Below, in pieces: positions 17,481 to 24,393 of a stretch of 64,000 nt of DNA. Position numbers and translations under genes: made by a program. The notes under the pieces are model-generated. The model was not told the origin of the DNA and ran no database searches. It saw only the letters and a list, made by a program, of their open reading frames with translations. The stretch is from Fretibacterium sp. OH1220_COT-178 (GTDB taxonomy: Bacteria; Synergistota; Synergistia; Synergistales; Aminobacteriaceae). The first letter of the stretch is position 1. Each line of letters starts with the position of its first letter. The stretch covers positions 1-64,000 of the forward strand of contig NZ_RQYL01000010.1 in assembly GCF_003860125.1 (NCBI RefSeq). The letters are read 5' to 3'.

Positions 17481-18437
17481 ATGGACGTTACAGCGGAGCT
17501 TCGAGGGACGAACATTGTCGAGGGGACGGATGTTCCCGAGGGGGTCGAGGAGAGGCTCGTGGCGGAGGCTTCGGGCGAAAGGCTGGACGTTTTCCTCGCG
17601 CGCCGGTTGGGCATTACGCGCTCCTTCGCCCAGAGGCTGGTGCGGGAGGGACGTGCCCGGTGCGAGGGGCGGAAGCTGAAACCCTCCTTCAGGGTTGCCG
17701 AGGGAATGGCCTACGGCGTGGAGCTGCCCCCCCCGGAGACGCTGGAGATCGAGCCGGAACCGGTCGAATTTCGGGTCGTCCACGAGGACGAGGACCTTCT
17801 GGTGGTGGACAAGCCGGCGGGGCTCGTAGTGCATCCGGCGCCGGGCCACTGGCGCGGTACGCTCGTCCATGGGCTGATGTGGCGCTATCCGGACATGGGG
17901 CCCTTCAACAACGTGCGACGTCCGGGGATCGTGCACCGGCTGGACGCGACGACCTCCGGGCTCATGGTGGTGGCGCGCCGTCAGGACGCGATGGAGAGGC
18001 TTCAGTCGGGTTTCCGTGAGCGCTCCGTGGAGAAGACGTACCTGGCCCTGGTCCATGGCACTCTCGAACGTACCGAGGGGACGCTCTCCGGGCCGATCGG
18101 TCGCGACCCCGTCAACCGCTTGCGAATGGCGGTGGTCGAGGGTGGACGTCCCGCCCTCACGGGCTACCGCGTCCTCTGGAGCCACGGGGGGGTCTCGCTG
18201 GTGCGTTGCGCGCTCTTCACGGGACGGACGCACCAGATTCGGGTGCATCTCTCGGCCCTGGGACACCCCCTGGTGGGGGACGGGCTCTATGGGGCCCCGG
18301 GGGAGCCGGAGTTCGCACGAGTCTTTCTGCACTCCTGGAGGCTGGCCTTCGAGCATCCGAGGACGGGCGTTCCGATGACGTTTCGGTCCTGCCTGCCCGG
18401 GGAGCTGCGCGGGTGCCTGCGGAAAGCGATTCGATGA
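17481..18437 (+). CDS. RluA-family pseudouridine synthase (RluD-like)
   Basis: This enzyme isomerises uridine to pseudouridine in rRNA. The 318-residue protein has an N-terminal S4 RNA-binding domain (about residues 30-85, ERLDVFLARRLGITRSFAQR) and the catalytic domain with GIVHRLDATTSGLMV, where the Asp of HRLD is the nucleophile, then GRTHQIRVHLSALGHPLVGD. The S4 fusion and length fit RluD/YlyB-type proteins. The start is ATG 17481, preceded by GGAGG at 5 nt. The gene sits behind ileS and directly after an intrinsic terminator. The exact rRNA target cannot be told from sequence. Confidence 0.92.
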   Translation: MDVTAELRGTNIVEGTDVPEGVEERLVAEASGERLDVFLARRLGITRSFAQRLVREGRARCEGRKLKPSFRVAEGMAYGVELPPPETLEIEPEPVEFRVVHEDEDLLVVDKPAGLVVHPAPGHWRGTLVHGLMWRYPDMGPFNNVRRPGIVHRLDATTSGLMVVARRQDAMERLQSGFRERSVEKTYLALVHGTLERTEGTLSGPIGRDPVNRLRMAVVEGGRPALTGYRVLWSHGGVSLVRCALFTGRTHQIRVHLSALGHPLVGDGLYGAPGEPEFARVFLHSWRLAFEHPRTGVPMTFRSCLPGELRGCLRKAIR

Positions 18438-18457
18438 GGCCAGCGTCTCCTGATGCA

Positions 18458-18483
18458 AAAACCCCGCCTCGAGGCGGGGTTTT
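18458..18483. terminator. Bidirectional terminator, RluA-family gene / tRNAs
   Basis: AAAACCCCGCCTC is followed by its exact complement, giving a GC stem flanked by A and T runs on both strands. It ends the pseudouridine synthase transcript from the left and the tRNA-Gly transcript from the right. Confidence 0.9.
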
Positions 18484-18514
18484 CAATTTGACCGGCTCCG
18501 GCCGGATTGAACTC

Positions 18515-18590
18515 TGGAGCGGACAACGGGATTCGAACCCGCGACCCTCAGCTTGGGAAGCTGATGCTCTACCAACTGAGCTATATCCGC
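18515..18590 (-). tRNA. tRNA-Gly (anticodon CCC)
   Basis: The complement folds into a full cloverleaf. The acceptor stem GCGGATA pairs with TGTCCGC, the D-arm is GCTC...GAGC, the anticodon loop TTCCCAA gives CCC, and the T-loop is TTCGAAT. The discriminator base is U and CCA is encoded (18515-18517). This tRNA reads GGG codons. Its promoter is at 18609-18637. Confidence 0.95.
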
Positions 18591-18608
18591 GCTACTGCCA
18601 CGGGGGGA

Positions 18609-18637
18609 ATTATAGCCTAAAAACTTTTTTCTGGCAA
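18609..18637 (-). promoter_or_regulatory. Promoter of tRNA-Gly
   Basis: On the minus strand TTGCCA (18637-18632) and a perfect TATAAT (18614-18609) are separated by 17 nt, about 19 nt before the tRNA start. The same TTGCCA/TATAAT pair recurs before rubredoxin. Confidence 0.75.
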
Positions 18638-18680
18638 GCGCGGCTTGGTCTGCCGCAGCGGAAACTGGTGAAAGGAGATC

Positions 18681-18756
18681 TGGGGCGGCCGACAGGAATC
18701 GAACCTATACCTTACGGATCCACAATCCGCCGCTCTGCCGTTGAGCTACGGCCGCC
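18681..18756 (-). tRNA. tRNA-His (anticodon GTG)
   Basis: The complement folds as a cloverleaf with acceptor GCGGCCG pairing CGGCCGC, anticodon loop TTGTGGA (GTG) and T-loop TTCGATT. The extra G at position -1 (complement of 18756) faces the C73 discriminator, the identity feature of histidine tRNA. CCA is encoded at 18681-18683. An extended -10, TGCTATACT, lies upstream at 18775-18767. Confidence 0.95.
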
Positions 18757-18766
18757 GTACGGCAAC

Positions 18767-18775
18767 AGTATAGCA
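18767..18775 (-). promoter_or_regulatory. Extended -10 promoter of tRNA-His
   Basis: TGCTATACT on the minus strand ends 11 nt before the tRNA. It is identical to the element before miaA. No good -35 is present. Confidence 0.5.
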
Positions 18776-18816
18776 CGGTGAAGTGACGCCCGCGCCGCTG
18801 CAGTGAAGCTGAAATC

Positions 18817-20313
18817 TCAGGCCCCCGAGCTTTTTCGGTACATCAGGGCCTCCGCCAGATGCGGCGTCCGGATGGCGGGGTCGCCTGCGAGGTCGGCGAT
18901 GGTACGGGCCACCTTCAGTACCCGGCTGATCCCGCGGCCCGAGAGCTTCAGCCTGCCCGCCATTCCGGAGAGGTAGCTCCGGGATTCTTCGGAAAGCGTC
19001 AGATGGCGCCGGACCAGCTTCTCGGGCAACTCGGCGTTGCAGGAGAGACCGAAGGGGGCCCAACGCCGTTGCTGCTCCTCCCGCGCGCGCACGACGCGCG
19101 CGCGGATGGCCGCGCTGGACTCGGCCTCCCCGGAGAAGGAGAGCAGCTCCTCGGGCGTCAGGCGCGGGACGGCGATCTGCAGGTCGATGCGGTCGAGGAT
19201 GGGGCCGGAGAGCTTGCGACGGTAGCGGTCCAGCTCCGTCGCGGAGCAGACGCATTTCTCCACAGGGTCGCCCGCAAAGCCGCAGGCGCAGGGGTTCGCG
19301 GCGAGGATCAACAGGACCCGCGAGGGGTAGGAGACGGTCCCGGCCGCGCGGCTGACGACGATCTGACCATCCTCGAGGGGGGCTCGGAGGCTCTCCGTGA
19401 GGTCGCGCCGAAACTCGGTAAATTCGTCCAAAAACAGAACCCCTCGATGGGCGAGCGAGACCTCTCCCGGCCTCAAAGAACTGCCTCCCCCGCAGACGGA
19501 GACGGTGCTCGCGCTGAAGTGAACCGTCCGGAACGGGCGCTGTCGGCCCGGCTCCACCGGCATCCCCAGCGTGCTCCGGACGAGCAGCGTCTCGACCAGC
19601 TCCTCGTCGGTCAGAGGCGGCAGAATGCCGTTGATGGCCCGGGCGATCAGGGTCTTTCCGCTCCCGGGCGAGCCGATCAGCAGCAGATTGTGGTGTCCGG
19701 CAGCGGCTATTTCCGCCGCGCGGCGCGCGGCCGCCTGCCCCTTGACGTCGGCAAAGTCGGGGTCCGCGGCAAAGGAGGCGTGGGGCACGGCGGCGTGCGG
19801 CACCGACGTGGGGGCGGCCTCCCCGCGCAGCACCGCCGTCAGCTCCCCCAACGTCTCCGCGCAGTAGGCCCGGATGCCGCGGACCAGCGCCACCTCCTCC
19901 GCGTTCTCGCGCGGGACGTAGAGCGGCAGGCCCATTTTTCGTGCAAGAAATGCGGCGGGAACGGCCCCACGGACGCGCCTCAGACGTCCGTCCAGCGCCA
20001 GCTCGCCCATGTAGAGGGCGGGCTCCGTGGATTGCAGCGCCCCTGCGGCACGCATCATGCACAGGGCGATGGGCAGGTCCAGCAAAGCGCCCTCCTTGGG
20101 GATGTCCGCGGGGGCCAGATTAACCGAGACCCGCCCCTTGAGCCCCAGTCCCAGGGCCCGCAGTGCGGCCCGGACCCGCTCCTTGGACTCGCGCACCGCC
20201 ACGTCCGGGAGCCCGACGATGGTGATGGCGAACAGGCCGCCCGCCATCTCGACCTCGACCTCTACGGGCACGGCCTCCATTCCCTTCAGGGTGACGCCCA
20301 GCGTGGCGTTCAT
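18817..20313 (-). CDS. comM: ComM/YifB-family AAA+ ATPase (Mg-chelatase-like)
   Basis: ComM is a hexameric helicase that promotes branch migration during natural transformation. The 498-residue protein has the N-terminal ChlI/Lon-protease-like domain starting NATLGVTLKGMEAVPVEVEV, a Walker A GSPGSGKT near residue 215, Walker B LFLDEF, and a C-terminal Mg_chelatase_C domain. The start is the ATG at 20313. It overlaps the TGA of the upstream toxin gene as ATGA, so translation is coupled. The first 50 bp (20264-20313) are duplicated exactly at 21875-21924 next to yraN, its probable original neighbour. The gene body is intact. A longer in-frame reading to 20622 is the shadow of the toxin gene. 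Confidence 0.93.
   Translation of the reverse strand: MNATLGVTLKGMEAVPVEVEVEMAGGLFAITIVGLPDVAVRESKERVRAALRALGLGLKGRVSVNLAPADIPKEGALLDLPIALCMMRAAGALQSTEPALYMGELALDGRLRRVRGAVPAAFLARKMGLPLYVPRENAEEVALVRGIRAYCAETLGELTAVLRGEAAPTSVPHAAVPHASFAADPDFADVKGQAAARRAAEIAAAGHHNLLLIGSPGSGKTLIARAINGILPPLTDEELVETLLVRSTLGMPVEPGRQRPFRTVHFSASTVSVCGGGSSLRPGEVSLAHRGVLFLDEFTEFRRDLTESLRAPLEDGQIVVSRAAGTVSYPSRVLLILAANPCACGFAGDPVEKCVCSATELDRYRRKLSGPILDRIDLQIAVPRLTPEELLSFSGEAESSAAIRARVVRAREEQQRRWAPFGLSCNAELPEKLVRRHLTLSEESRSYLSGMAGRLKLSGRGISRVLKVARTIADLAGDPAIRTPHLAEALMYRKSSGA
20264..20313 (-). repeat. 50-bp direct repeat, comM-proximal copy
   Basis: This block is the first 50 bp of comM including its ATG. It is identical, base for base, to 21875-21924. 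Flanking bases differ on both sides, so the repeat is exactly 50 bp. Together the copies bracket the two-gene toxin module. Confidence 0.97.
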
Positions 20314-20813
20314 CGGGAGGTCTCCTCTCCGTCGTCCGAGGACGTTTTTTTCAGCTTGAACGATTCTCCTCGACGCGTATCGATGGCATCGATGATCCTC
20401 AGCTTGAGTTCCTCGTTGTCGAGTTCCTCGTAGATCGTGTTGACGACGATCGCGTGCAGCAGCTCCTTGTCGATCGAACCAGCCGCTACATGCCAGCAGA
20501 CATTCTCCATTTTCGCGATGAACCGCTTGGCGCAATAGACGTATCCGTTCAGCAGAAGCATGTGAGTACACAAAGCGATGGCAAATCGCTTGTTGCCGTC
20601 CAGAAAGAAATGGTCTCGGCACAGAGAAAAAAACAGGTGCGTCAACTTCTTCTCGAAGGTCGGGTAGTACCCGTCGTCCTGAATAAAGGCCAGGACGCTC
20701 CGGAATCGAGCCTTCCCATCGCCGATGAACCCGCAGGCGCCCCCGCCGCTTACGGCGATGGTCTTGGCATAAACCGACAAAGCATCCTGGAGCGTAGGGT
20801 ACAGGATACCCAT
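20310..20813 (-). CDS. Doc-family (death-on-curing) toxin
   Basis: This 167-residue protein has the Fic-fold core motif HFFLDGNKR at residues 68-76. The K in NKR, where Fic AMP-transferases have a glycine, is the Doc signature; phage P1 Doc uses this site to phosphorylate EF-Tu and halt translation. The N-terminal part (TLQDALSVYAKTI, GDGKARFRSVLAFI) and the helix FEKKLTHLFFSLCRD before the motif also match the family. Doc is usually about 125 residues; here a C-terminal 40-residue charged tail is added. The ATG directly abuts the stop of the helix-turn-helix partner (TAAATG). Its TGA overlaps the comM ATG. Confidence 0.88.
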   Translation of the reverse strand: MGILYPTLQDALSVYAKTIAVSGGGACGFIGDGKARFRSVLAFIQDDGYYPTFEKKLTHLFFSLCRDHFFLDGNKRFAIALCTHMLLLNGYVYCAKRFIAKMENVCWHVAAGSIDKELLHAIVVNTIYEELDNEELKLRIIDAIDTRRGESFKLKKTSSDDGEETSR

Positions 20814-21839
20814 TTAGCCCCGATCCCTCAGGCGTTTCAGCACATCCTGCGCGTCTTCGATGCGCTCCGCCAATTCCTTGCTCTTTTCCCCCAGAAAGCG
20901 CTCGAAGTCCTCGACCGGCAGGGCGCGGATGTATTCGGAGATGTTCTCGTGCAAGGCGTCACGAAACGCCAGATCGCGGCTGGCCATCTTCATTCGGGCT
21001 TTTTCGATCAGAGGTTTCCAGTGCGGAAGGGCGGCCAGTTCGTCAAAAACAGAGTCCACCTCCCAGGGCTCCAGCTTTCTCCCCAGTGCCGCGCTGCGAT
21101 TTGCCAGCTCAGAGGCCAGTCCGCTTTCAAAAGCCGTGATCAGATCGAGTACCTCGGAATAAAAAGTATGGCGGGTTCGATCTTTCTGGGCAAGCCTCAA
21201 GATTTTTCGATACTCCTGGTTCCTTTCCCTGAAGATGGCGAGGTAGATTTTGTTGGTATAATTGGCGTACTTGAAGTTGCCCCCGCTTACAAAATCCCTG
21301 AGTGCATCCGTGAACTGCCTGTGGTAATCCTCATCCTGATAAAGCGAAAAGATGAAGTCCTCATCCCTTTGATTGATGTATTTCGTCGAACCGCCGCACC
21401 GCAGGTTGATGGTGTCGATCACGATATCCAGGATCATCTGACGCATCAGGCGAGCACGATTGCCCTCCACCACCAGCATCGCGAGGTTCAGGAAGGCGCG
21501 GAAATCGAAGATGCCCAGCTGAGGGCTCCTGAGAATGTTCCCGACATCCATTTCGGGAACATGCGTTTGAGAAAGTATTTTTTTCAGTGATTGCAAGATC
21601 TCGCCCCGCAAAACCACATACCCGTTTCGAACCAGTTCCTCGTTGTGGCTTTCAAGATAGCGCTCCACGGTCCGGGGTGCTATCTCCAGGAAGGAGGCGA
21701 CTTGCTCCTTCAGAAAGACGTACCGGCCCTGAAACAAAATGCCCCGGAGCCCGACGGCTTTTTCAATCTCTCCCATCGCAACAGCGTTATTCAAAATATT
21801 ACTGCGATCGAGGTGAGATTCCGTTAGGTTTCGACTCAT
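20814..21839 (-). CDS. Helix-turn-helix protein paired with the Doc toxin (candidate antitoxin)
   Basis: I do not recognise the family. The 341-residue product, from ATG 21839 with AGGAGG 10 nt upstream, has a probable helix-turn-helix at residues 43-68 (FLKEQVASFLEIAPRTVERY). A mixed helical region follows (SPQLGIFDFRAFLNLAMLVV, then GGSTKYINQRDEDFIFSLYQ), and the C-terminus is charged and helical. It stops one base before the toxin ATG, so the two are translated together and this is the natural antitoxin or regulator candidate. It is far larger than Phd, the classic Doc antitoxin (about 73 residues). Base composition is clearly AT-richer than its neighbours, which indicates transfer. Confidence 0.7.
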   Translation of the reverse strand: MSRNLTESHLDRSNILNNAVAMGEIEKAVGLRGILFQGRYVFLKEQVASFLEIAPRTVERYLESHNEELVRNGYVVLRGEILQSLKKILSQTHVPEMDVGNILRSPQLGIFDFRAFLNLAMLVVEGNRARLMRQMILDIVIDTINLRCGGSTKYINQRDEDFIFSLYQDEDYHRQFTDALRDFVSGGNFKYANYTNKIYLAIFRERNQEYRKILRLAQKDRTRHTFYSEVLDLITAFESGLASELANRSAALGRKLEPWEVDSVFDELAALPHWKPLIEKARMKMASRDLAFRDALHENISEYIRALPVEDFERFLGEKSKELAERIEDAQDVLKRLRDRG

Positions 21840-21924
21840 TCCCTTCCCACCTCCTGACAATCCGCATACTTATAACGGGCACGGCCTCCATTCCCTTCAG
21901 GGTGACGCCCAGCGTGGCGTTCAT
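21799..21924 (-). pseudogene. Duplicated 5' fragment of comM
   Basis: The ATG at 21924 opens a 41-codon frame. The first 16 codons are identical to comM (NATLGVTLKGMEAVPV); it then runs into unrelated codons and stops at 21799. The ATG overlaps the yraN stop (TCATGA), so this is the original yraN-comM junction, now cut off from the comM body. Ribosomes coming from yraN could translate this fragment and then reach the helix-turn-helix gene, whose start lies inside it. Confidence 0.75.
21875..21924 (-). repeat. 50-bp direct repeat, yraN-proximal copy
   Basis: Identical to 20264-20313. The distance between the copies is 1611 bp, which is the size of the inserted unit counting one copy. A TATAAG box (21874-21869, minus strand) starts right at its inner edge and may drive the toxin module. 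Confidence 0.97.
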
Positions 21925-22307
21925 GAGGGCACGTCCATACCCGCCGTGATGTCGCGGACGTGCTCCAGGCGCCAGTCCTTCTCCCGGGCGTCGCGGTCCG
22001 CCGTCACCCCGATCAGGTCTATACGCCATGGGCCGTTCCAGCCGATCCGTTCCATATGGGCCCGCCCCGCGTTGACGAGCGTCCGCAGTTTCCTGGGGCC
22101 GACGGAGTCCAAAGGAGACTGGACCTCGCCGAGCGTGCGGTAGCGTACCTCCGCGATCACCAACTCCTTCCGGTCGTCCTTCGCGACGATGTCCAGCTCC
22201 CCGTAGGGGTTGGCGACGTTGCGATCCAGGACCCTCCAGCCCAGGGATTTCAGGTAAGATTCGGCCAGGTCCTCGGCACGCCGCCCCAGTTCCAGGTGGC
22301 GCGTCAT
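21921..22307 (-). CDS. yraN: YraN/UPF0102 family nuclease-like protein
   Basis: This 128-residue protein has the restriction-endonuclease-like fold of UPF0102. It shows GRRAEDLAESYLKSLGW (residues 8-24), the core GELDIVAKD and a V-I-A-E-V-R strand, giving the E-x(n)-D-x(n)-E-V-R pattern; many members have K instead of R. Its role is unproven, though some genomes link it to DNA uptake or processing, consistent with comM downstream. The start is ATG 22307, overlapping the ylqH stop as ATGA. Its own TGA overlaps the ATG of the duplicated comM fragment. Confidence 0.88.
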   Translation of the reverse strand: MTRHLELGRRAEDLAESYLKSLGWRVLDRNVANPYGELDIVAKDDRKELVIAEVRYRTLGEVQSPLDSVGPRKLRTLVNAGRAHMERIGWNGPWRIDLIGVTADRDAREKDWRLEHVRDITAGMDVPS

Positions 22308-22576
22308 GTCCGTTCCCCCTTGTCGAGGCGATAGACCCATGCCAGTACTCGGGCCACGACCTGATAAAGTTCGGCCGGGATCTCCTCTCCCAGCTCCAGG
22401 GAGAGAAGGGCGGAGACCAGCGCCGCGTCCTCGACGACCGGGACCTCCGCCTCCCGGGCCAGCTCCAGAATCCTGTGGGCGACAAACCCCTCGCCCTTCG
22501 CGACTACAGTCGGGGCGTCCATCGCCTCCCGGTCGTACTGAACGGCAACGGCCTTGTCCCGTTTTCGGGCGTTCAT
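22304..22576 (-). CDS. ylqH: FlhB-like C-terminal domain protein
   Basis: This 90-residue protein corresponds to the cytoplasmic C-terminal domain of FlhB/YscU without the membrane part. It shows AVAVQYDREAMDAPTVVAKG and then ILELAREAEVPVVEDAALVSALL. The NPTH self-cleavage site of true FlhB is absent; the equivalent place reads DREAMDAP. B. subtilis ylqH has the same form and the same position after ylqG. Its function is unknown. The start ATG shares a base with the ylqG stop. Confidence 0.85.
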   Translation of the reverse strand: MNARKRDKAVAVQYDREAMDAPTVVAKGEGFVAHRILELAREAEVPVVEDAALVSALLSLELGEEIPAELYQVVARVLAWVYRLDKGERT

Positions 22577-23664
22577 CAGACGGTCAAGTCCAATCCGCGT
22601 CCGGACAGGAGTTGGTCGCGGAGTCCCTCGACGGCGGTGCGGGAGATTCCGATGTATTCGACGGGCAGGGCGGTTCCTTCCAGCTCACGGCGGATGGAGC
22701 CGCGTTGCTGCCGCAGAAGCTCGCAGGTCTCGGTGCGCTCCGCGTGCAGATTGAGGTTGCAGGCCCGGCCATCGCTCTCTACGGTGCCGCCGATGAAGCC
22801 CAGTCCCGAGCCGTCGACGCCAAAGCCGACCTGCCAGTAGCGCCGGCCGTTTGCCTGACGGGCCCGCCCCACGAAAACGCGCGCGGTGAGGTCCTGGGCA
22901 TCCTCCGGGACGGGCCAGAAGGGGGCACTCAGCAACAGGGGGTTGATCTCCTCCTGCGGCGAGCGCATCAAAAGGGAGTGCGCACGAAGGAAACGGGCGA
23001 TCTCGCCCTCCCCCTCCTTCATGGCACGCAGGATCTCGACGGGATTCTCCCCCTTGCGGGCACGCTCCCGAAGCTCCCTGCGGATGCGGTTCCACAGCAC
23101 CGTCGCCGCGGGGCCGTCAAGGGCCGCATATTCCGACAGAAGGCCGACGTTCTCGGCCGTCATGGGGGCTCCCCGGGCCCAGAGCTCGATCAGGGGGAAA
23201 AGTTGTCTCGGCGAGGCCCCCATACGGCGCCAGGCCTCTCGGATCGTTGACAACACCTCATCCGAGAGGGGCAGACCGCGCGACAAGAGCACCGTGGCCA
23301 GCTCACGGTCGGAGGCGGGAACCCGAGACAACAGGGAGAGCTCTTCCGCGTAGAGCCTCAGGACGGGAATGCCGTCGGCCGAGGCATCCCATACGGCACG
23401 AAAATGCTCCCCGGCGATCAGGGGCAGGGTCGCCCTCGCCGAAAGGTTCAGAGCCGTCCGTCCGCCCTGAGCCTCGATGCGGACGGTATAGCTGCCGTCG
23501 GCATTTCTGTCGAGCACCTGTCCCTCCACCACGGTTCCCGTAGGGATGGCGCCGGGCGGTGAAGCCGGGGCGGGCCTCGCCGCCTGAGCGGGGGCCGTAC
23601 CGACCTGCCCGGCCCCCGTCTGGTTGGGGCCGATCTGTACGTTGAGGTTGGAGATTGGGGGCAT
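22576..23664 (-). CDS. ylqG: FliK-like protein (YlqG type)
   Basis: This 362-residue protein has a Pro/Ala-rich N-terminus (residues 1-45) and a middle alpha-helical part. The C-terminal domain (about 265-345, VGFGVDGSGLGFIGGTVESD...LHAERTETCELLRQQR) resembles the hook-length control domain of FliK. It is the counterpart of B. subtilis ylqG and is followed by the FlhB-like gene, the normal partner of FliK in export switching. No other flagellar gene is in the window, so a flagellar role is uncertain. Confidence 0.75.
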   Translation of the reverse strand: MPPISNLNVQIGPNQTGAGQVGTAPAQAARPAPASPPGAIPTGTVVEGQVLDRNADGSYTVRIEAQGGRTALNLSARATLPLIAGEHFRAVWDASADGIPVLRLYAEELSLLSRVPASDRELATVLLSRGLPLSDEVLSTIREAWRRMGASPRQLFPLIELWARGAPMTAENVGLLSEYAALDGPAATVLWNRIRRELRERARKGENPVEILRAMKEGEGEIARFLRAHSLLMRSPQEEINPLLLSAPFWPVPEDAQDLTARVFVGRARQANGRRYWQVGFGVDGSGLGFIGGTVESDGRACNLNLHAERTETCELLRQQRGSIRRELEGTALPVEYIGISRTAVEGLRDQLLSGRGLDLTV

Positions 23665-23668
23665 GTGC

Positions 23669-24385
23669 CTATCCCTCCGTGTCGGTTCGAGTGACGGGTG
23701 TGAAGCCCTTGCAGAAAGAACGCCGGTGTATGGGAGAGGGGCCGAGCCGAGCCACCGTCTCGCGGTGCTCGGCGGTCGGGTATCCCTTGTTTCGGGCGAA
23801 GCCGTAAGTCGGATAAAGAGTGCCCAGGGCGGTCATGGCTCTGTCCCGCAGGACCTTCGCGACGATGGATGCCGCCGACACCACTGGGACGAGGGCATCC
23901 GCGGAGGTCAGGAGCCACTGTCGAAGGGGCAGCCCCGGAACGGCCAGGAGCCCGTCGACCACCACACAGAGCGGATCGCCCCACAGCAAGGAGCGCAATC
24001 GGAGGACGCTGCGCCCCATGGCCCAGAGCGAGGCCCGGGAAATGTTCTCCCGATCGATGCGCGCCACGCTTGCGGCCTGGGCGCGCCAAAGCACGCCGAG
24101 TTCCGCCATCGCCTCCCAAATGCGCTCCCTTCCCCGGGCCGTCATTTTTTTTGAGTCCCGCAGCCCCAAGGCCAGAAGGGACTTTTCCTGTTCCTGGGTC
24201 ATAAAGACGGCGGCTGCGACGACGGGACCCGCCAGAGGTCCGCGCCCGGCCTCGTCCGTCCCTACGATCACGCCGTTCCCCGAGTCCCGGAGCGCGCGCA
24301 ATCGTTTCATGACCTCGCCGGGTTCGAGACGGACGGAGGACAGCAGCTCCCCGGCAGCGGACTGTTCCCGGCTCCGCAGGATCAT
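23669..24385 (-). CDS. rnhB: Ribonuclease HII
   Basis: RNase HII removes ribonucleotides from DNA and RNA primers. The start is ATG 24385 (238 residues); the frame extends further up but only as a shadow of ylqF. The acidic catalytic residues are D44 and E45 in VGTDEAGRGPLAGPV, the later VVVDG Asp, and the VSAASIVAKVLRD segment with its Asp. The order ylqF-rnhB-ylqG-ylqH matches B. subtilis. Confidence 0.94.
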   Translation of the reverse strand: MILRSREQSAAGELLSSVRLEPGEVMKRLRALRDSGNGVIVGTDEAGRGPLAGPVVAAAVFMTQEQEKSLLALGLRDSKKMTARGRERIWEAMAELGVLWRAQAASVARIDRENISRASLWAMGRSVLRLRSLLWGDPLCVVVDGLLAVPGLPLRQWLLTSADALVPVVSAASIVAKVLRDRAMTALGTLYPTYGFARNKGYPTAEHRETVARLGPSPIHRRSFCKGFTPVTRTDTEG

Positions 24386-24393
24386 CGGCGCCC

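Noticed and set aside
14466-18458. A 1330-codon open frame antisense to ileS and the pseudouridine synthase
   Set aside because: Same GC artefact; it covers two unmistakable genes on the other strand and has no known domain.
20314-20622. A 103-residue N-terminal extension of ComM
   Set aside because: It is the wrong frame of the toxin gene; ComM proteins begin at the conserved NATLGV segment.
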